A stretch of 64,000 bases of DNA from Elusimicrobiaceae bacterium (GTDB lineage: Bacteria > Elusimicrobiota > Elusimicrobia > Elusimicrobiales > Elusimicrobiaceae): the NCBI GenBank assembly GCA_017546175.1, contig JAFYXM010000004.1, positions 159,743 to 223,742 on the forward strand. Reading direction: 5' to 3'. The translations under genes were made by a program, and so were the position numbers. The notes under the pieces were generated by a model. The model saw only the letters and a list, made by a program, of their open reading frames with translations, searched no databases and was not told the origin of the DNA. The first letter of the stretch is position 1, and the number at the start of each line of letters is the position of its first letter. Below are positions 41,512 to 48,412 of the stretch, one piece after another.

Positions 41512-43572
41512 ATGGAAAACGCAGAAGTAATTACCAATATCGTCAAAAGAGACGGTAGCATCCAACATTTTGATTCTAAAAAAATTACCAAAGCCATCGC
41601 CAAAGCGGCAGAAGTGACGGGAGAGTTTGATATTGAAACGGCCAAAAAATTAACCATTCGTGCCATCAATATTATTCAACAGCTTTATGCTGATACGACC
41701 CCGAACGTGGAAAATGTGCAAGACATCGTAGAAGATGTATTGCTTACTTCCAACTATCATAAAACCGCCAAAGCTTATATTTTGTATCGCGATCAACATG
41801 CGCGTATCCGTGAAATTTCCTCTAAGTTTAACGTAGATTTGGTGGACCAATATTTGCAACAGTTGGACTGGCAGGTAAAAGAAAACAGTAATATGGGCTA
41901 CTCTTTACAGGGCCTTAACAACTATATTTCTTCTGAAGTGAGCAAAATTTACTGGCTCAACAAAATTTATCCGGAAAAAGTAAAACGCATGCACAGCGAA
42001 GGCGATATCCACTTGCATGATTTGGGCTTGTTGGGTGCCTATTGTGTGGGGTGGGATTTGCAAGATTTACTGTTAAACGGTTTTACCGGTGTAGTGGGCA
42101 AGGCCGAAAGTAAACCGGCCAAGCACTTTCGCACCGCTTTGGGGCAAGTGGTTAACTTCTTTTATACCTTGCAGGGTGAAAGTGCCGGCGCGCAAGCATT
42201 TTCCAACTTTGATACTTTGTTGGCTCCGTTCATTCACTACGACGGTTTAACTTATGATGAAGTAAAACAGGCATTGCAGGAATTTTTATTTAACTTAAAT
42301 GTGCCGACCCGCGTGGGTTTCCAAACGCCGTTTACCAACTTGACGTTAGATTTGAATGTTCCTTCTTATTATAAGGATCAACCTGTAATTATCGGCGGGA
42401 AATTGATGGACAAAACTTATAAAGAGTTCCAAAACGAAATGGACCTTTTAAACCGTGCCTTCTGCGAAGTAATGCTCGCCGGTGATGCCAAAGGCCGCGT
42501 GTTTACTTTCCCGATTCCGACGTACAATATTACCAAAGATTTTGATTGGGATAACCCCAAATTAACCCCGTTATGGGAAATGACGGCCAAGTACGGTATT
42601 CCGTATTTTGCCAACTTTATTAATTCGGATATGAACCCCGAAGATGCCCGCTCCATGTGCTGCCGTTTACGCATTGATAACCGTGAATTGCGCAAACGCG
42701 GCGGCGGTTTGTTCGGCTCTGCTCCGCTCACAGGCTCTATCGGTGTGGTAACGATCAACTTGCCGAGATTGGGTTATCTGTCTAAAGATGAAGAAGAATT
42801 TTTCAAAAACTTGTTAGACCGCATGGAAACGGCCAGAGAAAGCTTGGAAATCAAGCGCAAAGTGATTGAACGTTTCACGGCGGCTAACTTGTACCCGTAC
42901 ATGAGTTTCTATTTGCGCAGTGTCAAAGAACGCTTTGGCAAATATTGGACCAACCACTTCTCCACGATTGGTTTGGTGGGCTTGAACGAAGCCGCCATCA
43001 ACCTCTTTGGCGAAGATATCGGTACGGAAAAAGGCCGCGCTTTTGCCGAAAAAGTGCTTACTTTTATGCGTGAGACCTTGGTCCGTTTCCAAGAAGAAAC
43101 GGGTAATAATTACAATTTGGAAGCCACCCCGGCCGAAGGTACCTCCTACCGCTTGGCCAGACTGGATAAAGAACATTATCCCGAAATTATCTGCGCTGAT
43201 GAGCCCATGTATAAACAAGGCCACCCGCCTTTTTATACCAACTCTTCCCAGCTGCCGGTCAATTACACCGATGATGTGTTTGAAATGTTAGACCTGCAAA
43301 GCTCTATTCAGGCTAAATATACCGGCGGTACGGTGCAGCATATTTTCACGGGTGAGCGTATCAAAGATCTTGAAGCAATGAAGAAGTTTATCAAAACCGT
43401 CTGCGAAAGATATGTTTTGCCGTACTTCTCCATTACGCCTACGTTTAGCGTCTGCCCCAAATGCGGATACATTGAAGGCGAGCATTTTGAATGCCCGAAA
43501 TGTAAATCTGAACGGATGCAGGAGTTGGAACGTCAGGTACGTTTGTTAGAAGAACAGCTTTACAGCAAATAA
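41512..43572 (+). CDS. nrdD: Anaerobic ribonucleoside-triphosphate reductase, body lacking the glycyl-radical motif
   Basis: A 686-residue class III ribonucleotide reductase. An N-terminal ATP-cone (about residues 5-100: VKRDGSIQHFDSKKITKAIA) gives allosteric control. The catalytic barrel includes HLHDLGLLGAYCVGWDLQDL, QALQEFLFNLNVPTRVGFQT, SMCCRLRID and GSIGVVTINLPRLGYL. The C-terminal zinc site CPKCGYIEGEHFECPKC is intact. After it, the usual RVxGY(L/I) glycyl-radical loop is missing and the protein ends in a short helix (RMQELERQVRLLEEQL). That loop is coded by the separate gene at 43704. It reduces NTPs to dNTPs with formate or a thiol system and needs NrdG. Confidence 0.93.
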   Translation: MENAEVITNIVKRDGSIQHFDSKKITKAIAKAAEVTGEFDIETAKKLTIRAINIIQQLYADTTPNVENVQDIVEDVLLTSNYHKTAKAYILYRDQHARIREISSKFNVDLVDQYLQQLDWQVKENSNMGYSLQGLNNYISSEVSKIYWLNKIYPEKVKRMHSEGDIHLHDLGLLGAYCVGWDLQDLLLNGFTGVVGKAESKPAKHFRTALGQVVNFFYTLQGESAGAQAFSNFDTLLAPFIHYDGLTYDEVKQALQEFLFNLNVPTRVGFQTPFTNLTLDLNVPSYYKDQPVIIGGKLMDKTYKEFQNEMDLLNRAFCEVMLAGDAKGRVFTFPIPTYNITKDFDWDNPKLTPLWEMTAKYGIPYFANFINSDMNPEDARSMCCRLRIDNRELRKRGGGLFGSAPLTGSIGVVTINLPRLGYLSKDEEEFFKNLLDRMETARESLEIKRKVIERFTAANLYPYMSFYLRSVKERFGKYWTNHFSTIGLVGLNEAAINLFGEDIGTEKGRAFAEKVLTFMRETLVRFQEETGNNYNLEATPAEGTSYRLARLDKEHYPEIICADEPMYKQGHPPFYTNSSQLPVNYTDDVFEMLDLQSSIQAKYTGGTVQHIFTGERIKDLEAMKKFIKTVCERYVLPYFSITPTFSVCPKCGYIEGEHFECPKCKSERMQELERQVRLLEEQLYSK

Positions 43573-43596
43573 TCTATAGTTATTGCTCAAAAGTCC

Positions 43597-43627
43597 CTTT
43601 TAAGGGTTAGAGTCTAACCCTTAAAAG
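43597..43627 (+). promoter_or_regulatory. Perfect 14-bp hairpin between the two NrdD parts
   Basis: CTTTTAAGGGTTAG (43597-43610) pairs perfectly with CTAACCCTTAAAAG (43614-43627) around AGT. No U-run follows. A second helix, GTTCGGC (43630-43636) with GCCGAAC (43671-43677), encloses a region with two TAAAAT-like boxes. It may set expression of the small subunit relative to the body, or be an mRNA processing hairpin. Confidence 0.6.
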
Positions 43628-43703
43628 CAGTTCGGCTTCGTGTCATAAAATGTTAAAATATGGATGTTCTGCCGAACAGAAGTAAAAGTCTAGGAGAGTT
43701 CCC

Positions 43704-43910
43704 ATGACCGCTGAAGAAAGAAAAATTGTAGAAAATAAAATCTCTGAGTTGAAAAAACAAATGGCCGATGTACACGGTTCTAAATGTGAAGTTTATTCCC
43801 GTGTGGTCGGGTATCTCCGTCCGGTGCAAAACTGGAACAAAGGCAAGAGAGAAGAATTCACCATGCGCAAAACCATGACCAATGTGGATTCCTGCTCTTG
43901 CGGCTGCTAA
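43704..43910 (+). CDS. Stand-alone glycyl-radical subunit of anaerobic RNR
   Basis: A 68-residue protein carrying the class III RNR glycyl-radical motif SRVVGYLRPVQNWNKGKREE, with the radical Gly at position 36, followed by EFTMRKTMTN and a Cys-rich tail (SCSCGC). In most species this segment is the C-terminal end of NrdD. Here it has its own ATG and an excellent ribosome-binding site (AGGAGAG 6-12 bases upstream). Its N-terminal 23 residues form an amphipathic helix (ERKIVENKISELKKQMADV) that could pair with the C-terminal helix of the NrdD body. NrdG, coded 23 bases downstream, would form the radical. Confidence 0.88.
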   Translation: MTAEERKIVENKISELKKQMADVHGSKCEVYSRVVGYLRPVQNWNKGKREEFTMRKTMTNVDSCSCGC

Positions 43911-43933
43911 CTTTTTTACGTTTTTAGCCTGAT

Positions 43934-44557
43934 ATGAAGATTGGGGGTTTGATCAAGTTCACGTTGATTGACTATCCGGGCCATGTGGCAGCGGTGGTGT
44001 TTACGCAAGGCTGCAACTTTCGGTGTCGGTACTGTCATAATCCGGAACTGGTTTACCCCCATCTTTTGCAAGAGTCCATGCCCAAAGATGATGTGCTTTC
44101 TTTTTTGCGCAAACGCAAAGGCACATTGGAAGGGGTGGTAATAACCGGCGGTGAGCCGACTTTGCACTTGGGGCTGATAGATTTTATGGCCGAGATTAAA
44201 GCCTTAGGCTATAAAATCAAATTAGATACCAACGGCACTAAGCCCGAAGTGTTGCAGGAAGCCATTGAAAGACAGCTGGTAGATTTTGTGGCAATGGATT
44301 TAAAAGCTCCTCTTGAAAAATATTCCTTGATTACAGGGGTGGAGTTTGATCCGAAAATTATCCAAAAAAGCATGGATATGATAGTCGCTTCGGGTCTGCC
44401 GTATGAGTTTCGTACCACGTATGATAAGGAAGTTTTAACCGACGAAGACATTCAAGCTATTTCTGATAGCGTACAAGGCAAAAATTATCGCGTACAAGAA
44501 TGTTTGCCGGTAGCTAAAGAAAAAGCAGCACTCAAAGTAATGCACGACGAAGTATAA
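43934..44557 (+). CDS. nrdG: Anaerobic RNR-activating radical SAM protein
   Basis: A 207-residue radical SAM activase: KFTLIDYPGHVAAVVFTQGC followed by the cluster motif CNFRCRYC (CxxxCxxC), then HNPELVYP, GVVITGGEPTLH (SAM-binding GGE), KLDTNGTKPEVL and VAMDLKAPLEKYSLITG. It generates the glycyl radical on the small NrdD subunit. It is longer than E. coli NrdG (154 aa) and resembles the PflA-like anaerobic NrdG group. The last 13 codons (KEKAALKVMHDEV) are duplicated downstream in the tandem repeat. Confidence 0.92.
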   Translation: MKIGGLIKFTLIDYPGHVAAVVFTQGCNFRCRYCHNPELVYPHLLQESMPKDDVLSFLRKRKGTLEGVVITGGEPTLHLGLIDFMAEIKALGYKIKLDTNGTKPEVLQEAIERQLVDFVAMDLKAPLEKYSLITGVEFDPKIIQKSMDMIVASGLPYEFRTTYDKEVLTDEDIQAISDSVQGKNYRVQECLPVAKEKAALKVMHDEV

Positions 44558-44587
44558 ACTGAGTCTTGCAAAAAGATATGGCAAACT

Positions 44588-44615
44588 TAAACCGTTGCGC
44601 AAGGAGCGGTTTTTT
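44588..44615 (+). terminator. Terminator in repeat copy 1
   Basis: AACCGTTGC-GCAA-GGAGCGGTT followed by T; one G-G mismatch and one G-U in the stem. Confidence 0.8.
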
Positions 44616-44702
44616 ATGTAAGTCAAGGTTAAAGAAAAAGCAGCACTCAAAGTAATGCACGACGAAGTATAAACTGAGTCTTGCAAAAAGATATGGTAAA
44701 CT

Positions 44703-44729
44703 TAAACCGTTCCGCAAGGAACGGTTTTT
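44703..44729 (+). terminator. Terminator in repeat copy 2
   Basis: AAACCGTTCC-GCAA-GGAACGGTTT, a perfect stem, followed by T. Relative to copies 1 and 3 both sides of the stem are changed, restoring full pairing. Confidence 0.85.
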
Positions 44730-44817
44730 ATGTAAGTCAAGGTTAAAGAAAAAGCAGCACTCAAAGTAATGCACGACGAAGTATAAACTGAGTCTTGCAA
44801 AAAGATATGGCAAACTT

Positions 44818-44845
44818 AAACCGTTGCGCAAGGAGCGGTTTTTTA
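44818..44845 (+). terminator. Terminator in repeat copy 3
   Basis: Same sequence as copy 1: AACCGTTGC-GCAA-GGAGCGGTT plus T run. Confidence 0.8.
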
Positions 44846-44918
44846 TGTAAGTCAAGGTTAAAGAAAAAGCAGCATTGAAAGTAATGCACGACGAAGTATA
44901 AGAAGATTTACTTCTAAA

Positions 44919-44946
44919 GAACGCCTCCGAAAGGGGGCGTTTTTTT
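44919..44946 (+). terminator. Final terminator of the nrd operon
   Basis: ACGCCTCC (44921-44928), a GAAA loop, GGGGGCGT (44933-44940), then TTTTTT. Confidence 0.9.
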
Positions 44947-44950
44947 GCGC

Positions 44951-44983
44951 AAAAAACCCGCGGTGGGGGTTATCCGCGGGTTT
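44951..44983 (-). terminator. Terminator of the minus-strand ncRNA
   Basis: AAACCCGCGG (44954-44963) pairs with CCGCGGGTTT (44974-44983). On the minus strand it ends in a run of U from 44956 to 44951. Confidence 0.85.
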
Positions 44984-45126
44984 AATTCCGGTTTTTCCGA
45001 GCGTTGGAGATACGCTGGGAAAAATCAGGGGGATACCAGTTTCTCCTCATCAGAAAACTCATCTCCCTCTGCCTTATGTCTTGCCCGAGCGGGCAAGTCC
45101 CCCAAGGCCAGAAATGTACTGCTTAT
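44951..45126 (-). ncRNA. Candidate small structured RNA with own promoter and terminator
   Basis: On the minus strand a textbook promoter (45133-45161) is followed by ~176 bases without an open frame, ending in a strong terminator (44954-44963/44974-44983 with AAACCCGCGG arms and a U run). Internal pairing is dense: a hairpin at 45080-45097 (CTTGCCC arms), a hairpin at 44992-45024 (7 + 5 bp with one mismatch), a helix 45071-45075/45104-45108, a potential pseudoknot between TCCCCC (45098-45103) and GGGGGA (45028-45033), and a closing helix 44986-44990/45109-45113. Size is like 6S RNA, but the multi-hairpin layout does not look like the 6S rod. No class assigned. Confidence 0.65.
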
Positions 45127-45132
45127 AAAATT

Positions 45133-45161
45133 ATTATAAAGGGTTGGGGCCCCCTCTGCAA
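45133..45161 (-). promoter_or_regulatory. Sigma70-type promoter of the ncRNA
   Basis: On the minus strand: TTGCAG (45161-45156), a 17-base spacer containing GGGGGCCCC, and TATAAT (45138-45133). This is the best-spaced promoter in the region and points away from the pilin gene. Confidence 0.75.
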
Positions 45162-45215
45162 GGCCTAAAAATTAATTAGTTTTAAAAATGGCATCTTCGG
45201 TTGTTTGGCTGTTTC

Positions 45216-45241
45216 TTGACAAAGCGTTTTTTTACTATAAT
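45216..45241 (+). promoter_or_regulatory. Pilin promoter with T7 spacer tract (short spacer)
   Basis: A perfect TTGACA (45216-45221) and perfect TATAAT (45236-45241) separated by only 14 bases, which include a run of seven T. A TTTTTTCAGATGGAAAAA block follows. The same elements occur upstream of the second pilin gene with twelve T. See findings. Confidence 0.75.
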
Positions 45242-45281
45242 TTTTTCAGATGGAAAAATTAGAGAGATCAGGAGAATAAAA

Positions 45282-45767
45282 ATGAAGAAAGGTTTTACTT
45301 TGATAGAACTATTGGTAGTGGTTTTAATTATTGGTATTTTGTCTGCCGTAGCAATGCCGCAATATACAAAGGCAGTGGAGAAAGCACGCGCCGCGGAAGC
45401 GTTTGTTATCTTGAAAGATATATGGCAAAAACAGCAAATGTATCACTTGGCTACCGGAAGTAATGATTTCTGTGCAAATACAAATGAAGAAGTGGGGATA
45501 GAATATCCCGCAGATTTTGAGTGTTTTGGAGACCCTCTTACAAGCACGATAGGTGGAATGTGTTGCAGTAAAAATTGGTGTTTCTTAAAACATGGTGAAG
45601 ATTCCGGTGGAGGAACTTGTGCTTTAGGATATGCCAGCGCTTGGCGTATTAATAATGCACAAGAAGAAGGACCTGAAGGTGAAGTGCTTTATCAAATTGA
45701 TATAACTCCAGATGGAAGTTTTGATTGTTTAAGAAGTACTAATTACTGCAAAATGCTCAATCTCTAA
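45282..45767 (+). CDS. Type IV pilin-like protein (pilin A)
   Basis: A 161-residue prepilin: MKKGFTLIELLVVVLIIGIL with prepilin peptidase cleavage after Gly4, Glu at mature position 5, and the conserved SAVAMPQYTKAVEKARAAEA at the helix end. The C-terminal domain has eight Cys (FCANTN, FECFGD, MCCSKNWCF, GTCALG, FDCLRS, YCKML), probably disulfide-bonded. ATG 45282 is preceded by AGGAGAATAAA. The N-terminal codons are nearly identical in DNA to those of pilin B. It is monocistronic, with a terminator 4 bases after the stop. Function may be pilus fibre, minor pilin or pseudopilin. Confidence 0.9.
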   Translation: MKKGFTLIELLVVVLIIGILSAVAMPQYTKAVEKARAAEAFVILKDIWQKQQMYHLATGSNDFCANTNEEVGIEYPADFECFGDPLTSTIGGMCCSKNWCFLKHGEDSGGGTCALGYASAWRINNAQEEGPEGEVLYQIDITPDGSFDCLRSTNYCKMLNL

Positions 45768-45770
45768 ATA

Positions 45771-45800
45771 AAAAAGGGAGCCGAAATGGCTCCCTTTTTT
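45771..45800. terminator. Bidirectional terminator
   Basis: GGGAGCC (45776-45782) pairs with GGCTCCC (45788-45794) around GAAAT, with A and T runs outside. Confidence 0.9.
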
Positions 45801-45806
45801 AAATCT

Positions 45807-46718
45807 TTATTTTTCTTCTGTTACACGTTTCCACGCGTTTTCAAAGTCTGTGGGAACGGGTGCCTCGAACTTCATGGAACGCCCGTTTAAGGGGTGTTTA
45901 AACTCCAAACGGCGCGCATGCAGCATCAGTCTCTCAGCCGTTGCGCCCTTGTAGAGCCAATCGCCCAATACGGGGTACCCCAACCAACTCAAATGCACAC
46001 GCAATTGATTAGTGCGGCCCGTACGCGGGAAAAGCTCCACGTAGGTAAATCCGTTTTTGCGTTCCAAAACATGATAGTCGGTAATAGCTTCACGGCCTAC
46101 ATCGGAGGCTTTTATTTTACCGCCTGCCACACGCCCGATAGGTACATCAATCGTGCCGTTATCGTCGGGAATTAAGCCGCAGGCGATAGAGTGATACGTC
46201 TTATTTACTTGGCGGTCGGAAAACAGCTCCACCATGGCTTCTTGAAATTCTTGGTTTTTGGCAATCAGCATCACACCGCTGGTTTCGCGGTCCAAACGGT
46301 GTACCAAGCCCGCGCGCGTCACCGACGTGTCAAAGCCTTTGGGGGGATTAGCCAAAATAATGGAGACCAACGTTTCCTCGGAGGCGAAAACCGCTTCGGG
46401 GTTTTCCTCCCAAATGGGGCTTTGCGGATGCACCAGCATGCCGGCGGGTTTGTTGATGACGAAATAGTCTTTTCCGTCAGCAATGATAAGGTCGGAAAGT
46501 TTGCTTTTGTGGTCTTGTGCGGACGGTAGCTCTATTTCCACTTTTTCGCCCTCTTGTAAAGGCCAAGAAGGTTTTACTTTTTTACCGTTAACGGTAATTT
46601 TGCCGTCTTTAATCATCTTTTGCACTAAAGCACGAGAAAACTCGGGCAATTCGTCCGTGGCAAAAATATCCAACCGTTTAGAATAACCTACAAAATCTAA
46701 TACTTTTTTCTCAGCCAT
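45807..46718 (-). CDS. rluD: RluD-family 23S rRNA pseudouridine synthase
   Basis: A 303-residue enzyme with an N-terminal S4 RNA-binding domain (LPEFSRALVQKMIKDGKITV) and the RluA/RluD catalytic domain. The catalytic Asp lies in LVHRLDRETSGVMLIAK. Further blocks are VNKPAGMLVHP, GREAITDYHVLER, and GRTNQLRVHLSWLGYPVLGD. It isomerises specific uridines in helix 69 of 23S rRNA if it is true RluD; RluA/RluC-type specificity is possible. Its 5' end overlaps the end of lgt by 8 bases. Confidence 0.9.
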   Translation of the reverse strand: MAEKKVLDFVGYSKRLDIFATDELPEFSRALVQKMIKDGKITVNGKKVKPSWPLQEGEKVEIELPSAQDHKSKLSDLIIADGKDYFVINKPAGMLVHPQSPIWEENPEAVFASEETLVSIILANPPKGFDTSVTRAGLVHRLDRETSGVMLIAKNQEFQEAMVELFSDRQVNKTYHSIACGLIPDDNGTIDVPIGRVAGGKIKASDVGREAITDYHVLERKNGFTYVELFPRTGRTNQLRVHLSWLGYPVLGDWLYKGATAERLMLHARRLEFKHPLNGRSMKFEAPVPTDFENAWKRVTEEK

Positions 46719-47496
46719 TTTTTTGATCCTTTTTTAAAAATATCCATACGCAGGCCACCGCCAATACCGCCGCGGCAGAAATAAGCTGCGAGGGGGAAAG
46801 CCCCCACCAGAACCCTCCGCGAAAGTCCCCGCGGAAGAACTCTATCACAAAACGTATGACACCGTAACCTACGATATAAGCAGCCAATACTCCGCCATTT
46901 TTATGCGGCTTTTTGTAATACTGCTGCAGTAAGAAAAACAAAATCAAATTCGCGCCCACTTCATAGAGTTGCGTAGGGTGCAAAGCAATCCCTTGAAATT
47001 GAGGGGGGACCAAAGTGTGCGGGTGTGTAAAACTCACACCCCAAGGCATCTGCGTCGGTTTACCGTGGCAACAGCCTGCCAAAAAACAGCCGATTCGCCC
47101 GACGGCATGCGCCAACGGTAAGCCCACTACCAAAAAATCGGCCGTTTTTAAAACAGGCAGATTTTTCTTTTTCATATAATAGAGCAAAGATAAAATGGCC
47201 GTTACCGCTCCACCCAAAAATACAAATCCGTAACGGAAATTTTTAAGGGCAAAAAAGAATCTCTCGCCAAAAGTAGCTCCCAATTCCTGCCAAGACAACA
47301 ATAAATACAAAATTTTACTTCCCAAGAGAGCCGCCACAAAAGCAATAAAAATAATGTTCCAAAAAGTGTCTTTATCCAGCTTAATATAATGCAATCGTTT
47401 GAAAAGATAAAAAGAGCCTGTTAAGTATGCCAGCGCCGTCATCAAACCGTAGCTGGCAAACTCAAAAGAGCCGATTTTAAAAAGAATAGGATGCAT
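46711..47496 (-). CDS. lgt: Prolipoprotein diacylglyceryl transferase
   Basis: A 261-residue polytopic membrane enzyme with the Lgt signature GRIGCFLAGCCHGKP and the second arginine/glutamate region PTQLYE, plus the C-terminal VIRFVIEFFRGD. It transfers diacylglycerol from phosphatidylglycerol to the Cys of lipobox prolipoproteins; clients here include those at 3685, 4577, 8413 and 52356. About seven transmembrane segments. The stop overlaps rluD and the start overlaps the MBL hydrolase stop by one base, so eno-ftsB-MBL-lgt-rluD read as one operon. Confidence 0.95.
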   Translation of the reverse strand: MHPILFKIGSFEFASYGLMTALAYLTGSFYLFKRLHYIKLDKDTFWNIIFIAFVAALLGSKILYLLLSWQELGATFGERFFFALKNFRYGFVFLGGAVTAILSLLYYMKKKNLPVLKTADFLVVGLPLAHAVGRIGCFLAGCCHGKPTQMPWGVSFTHPHTLVPPQFQGIALHPTQLYEVGANLILFFLLQQYYKKPHKNGGVLAAYIVGYGVIRFVIEFFRGDFRGGFWWGLSPSQLISAAAVLAVACVWIFLKKDQKNG

Positions 47497-48107
47497 TAGC
47501 TGATTACCTTTTCGTCCTTAATAGCATTTCTCATAAAAGGGTTATGCGTGTGTTCATAGCCGATATAGCTGGAGCATTTTCCGCCGTAACTGTGTCCTGC
47601 AAAAATTTGCGTATCTTCGGGTAATTTAGAAAGCATGAGCAAGCTTTTGCGCATTTCGCGCGGGTCCGATGACGGCAAATCTACCCTGCCGCAAGCCCCC
47701 GGAAAAAGTGTATCTCCGGTAAACAGGGCATTGCCTATCTGCAAACAAACGCAACCTGCCGTATGCCCCGGTGTGGGGATAATGTGGATATCAAAAGGCC
47801 CGATTTTTAGGTTTTGCTCTCCGCTATAAGTGTTTAACAGTTCTTCGGGCAGGCCGCTTAAGGCAATATCGTTTTTTTCCAAATAAGCTTTTAAGCCGTG
47901 GGAGCGCAAGAGTGTCTCGGCATCGCGTACGTGATCAAAATGTCCGTGGGTAAAAAGTACGGCCAACAAATTTAACTCTTTGGTTTTTAAGGTGTGTTCC
48001 AAAAAGTTCATATCCCACGCAGGGTCTATAAGCAGGGCATCTTTGCCTTGCGTGAGCAGGTATGTGCAGTTGGCCATGGGGCCCAGTTCCAATACGTCTA
48101 TATTCAT
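47496..48107 (-). CDS. Metallo-beta-lactamase fold hydrolase (glyoxalase II-like)
   Basis: A 203-residue MBL protein with zinc motifs FTHGHFDHV (HxHxDH), TPGHTAGCVCL, LFTGDTLFPGACGRVD (bridging Asp) and IFAGHSYGG (last His). The size and GxCGRxD block resemble small hydroxyacylglutathione hydrolase-like/YcbL enzymes, which cleave thioesters of unknown nature. Coded directly between ftsB-like and lgt genes. Confidence 0.87.
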   Translation of the reverse strand: MNIDVLELGPMANCTYLLTQGKDALLIDPAWDMNFLEHTLKTKELNLLAVLFTHGHFDHVRDAETLLRSHGLKAYLEKNDIALSGLPEELLNTYSGEQNLKIGPFDIHIIPTPGHTAGCVCLQIGNALFTGDTLFPGACGRVDLPSSDPREMRKSLLMLSKLPEDTQIFAGHSYGGKCSSYIGYEHTHNPFMRNAIKDEKVIS

Positions 48108-48115
48108 GAGAAGTC

Positions 48116-48412
48116 CTATTTGTTTTTAAATCTAAATTCCGTTTCTCCGGCGGCAGACATGTGATATTTTACCCGTGCCAAGCGCTCCATGTGTTTGGGG
48201 TCTTGTTCCTGTAAAAGTTTTTGCTCGGCTTTTAATTCTTCATACTTTTGGTCCAATTGCTCACTGACTTTGGTTAAGCGGTTAAACTCCATTTTGTTAT
48301 GAACCAAGTTTAAAAAGCTGCTGCCCAAAAACCAAACAACCACTGCGATCACCCCTAAGATGATCAGCAGTGGTTTTTTGTTTCGTCTGATAGTATCTAA
48401 TAAGTCGTTCAT
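48116..48412 (-). CDS. FtsB/DivIC-like septum formation protein
   Basis: A 98-residue bitopic protein: basic N-terminus (DTIRRNKKP), one transmembrane helix (LLIILGVIAVVVWFLGSSFL), a periplasmic coiled coil (KMEFNRLTKVSEQLDQKYEE, LKAEQKLLQE), and the C-terminal DPKHMERLARVKYHMSAAGE, which matches the FtsB/DivIC end (ARxxLGMxxPGE). These proteins join FtsL and FtsQ at the divisome. As in many bacteria (including E. coli) the gene sits beside enolase, overlapping it by 4 bases. Confidence 0.85.
   Translation of the reverse strand: MNDLLDTIRRNKKPLLIILGVIAVVVWFLGSSFLNLVHNKMEFNRLTKVSEQLDQKYEELKAEQKLLQEQDPKHMERLARVKYHMSAAGETEFRFKNK

Larger units (their letters stand above)
44516..44901 (+). repeat. 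Three and a third tandem copies of a ~115-bp unit: nrdG tail plus terminator
   Basis: Units start at 44516, 44631, 44745 and 44860, with lengths 115, 114, 115 and a partial 42. Each begins AAAGAAAAAGCAGCA, repeats the last codons and stop of nrdG, and contains a terminator hairpin. Copy 1 supplies the real nrdG end. Copies 2 and 3 carry the tail as non-translated duplicates; copy 4 keeps only the tail (GCATTGAAAG instead of GCACTCAAAG) and leads to a further terminator at 44919. Copy 2 differs in the hairpin, where both arms of the stem are changed. No coding capacity on either strand is convincing. Confidence 0.95.

Noticed and set aside
43572..43704. NrdD split as a simple frameshift or sequencing error
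   Set aside because: There are 131 bases between the parts, with stops, strong hairpins and a separate SD-ATG, and the intervening bases do not encode NrdD-like sequence.
44532..44855. Minus-strand frame with repeated FARLSLYFVVHYFECC units
   Set aside because: It is the antisense of the terminator repeat; the periodicity comes from the DNA repeat, and there is no start context.
44516..44901. Possible CRISPR array
   Set aside because: Units are ~115 bp, the whole unit is repeated without unique spacers, and each carries a gene tail plus a terminator. No cas genes in view.
45040..45065. Hammerhead ribozyme core (CTGATGA..GAAAC on the minus strand)
   Set aside because: Only about three bases separate the two conserved blocks, too short for stem II, and stem III is not found.
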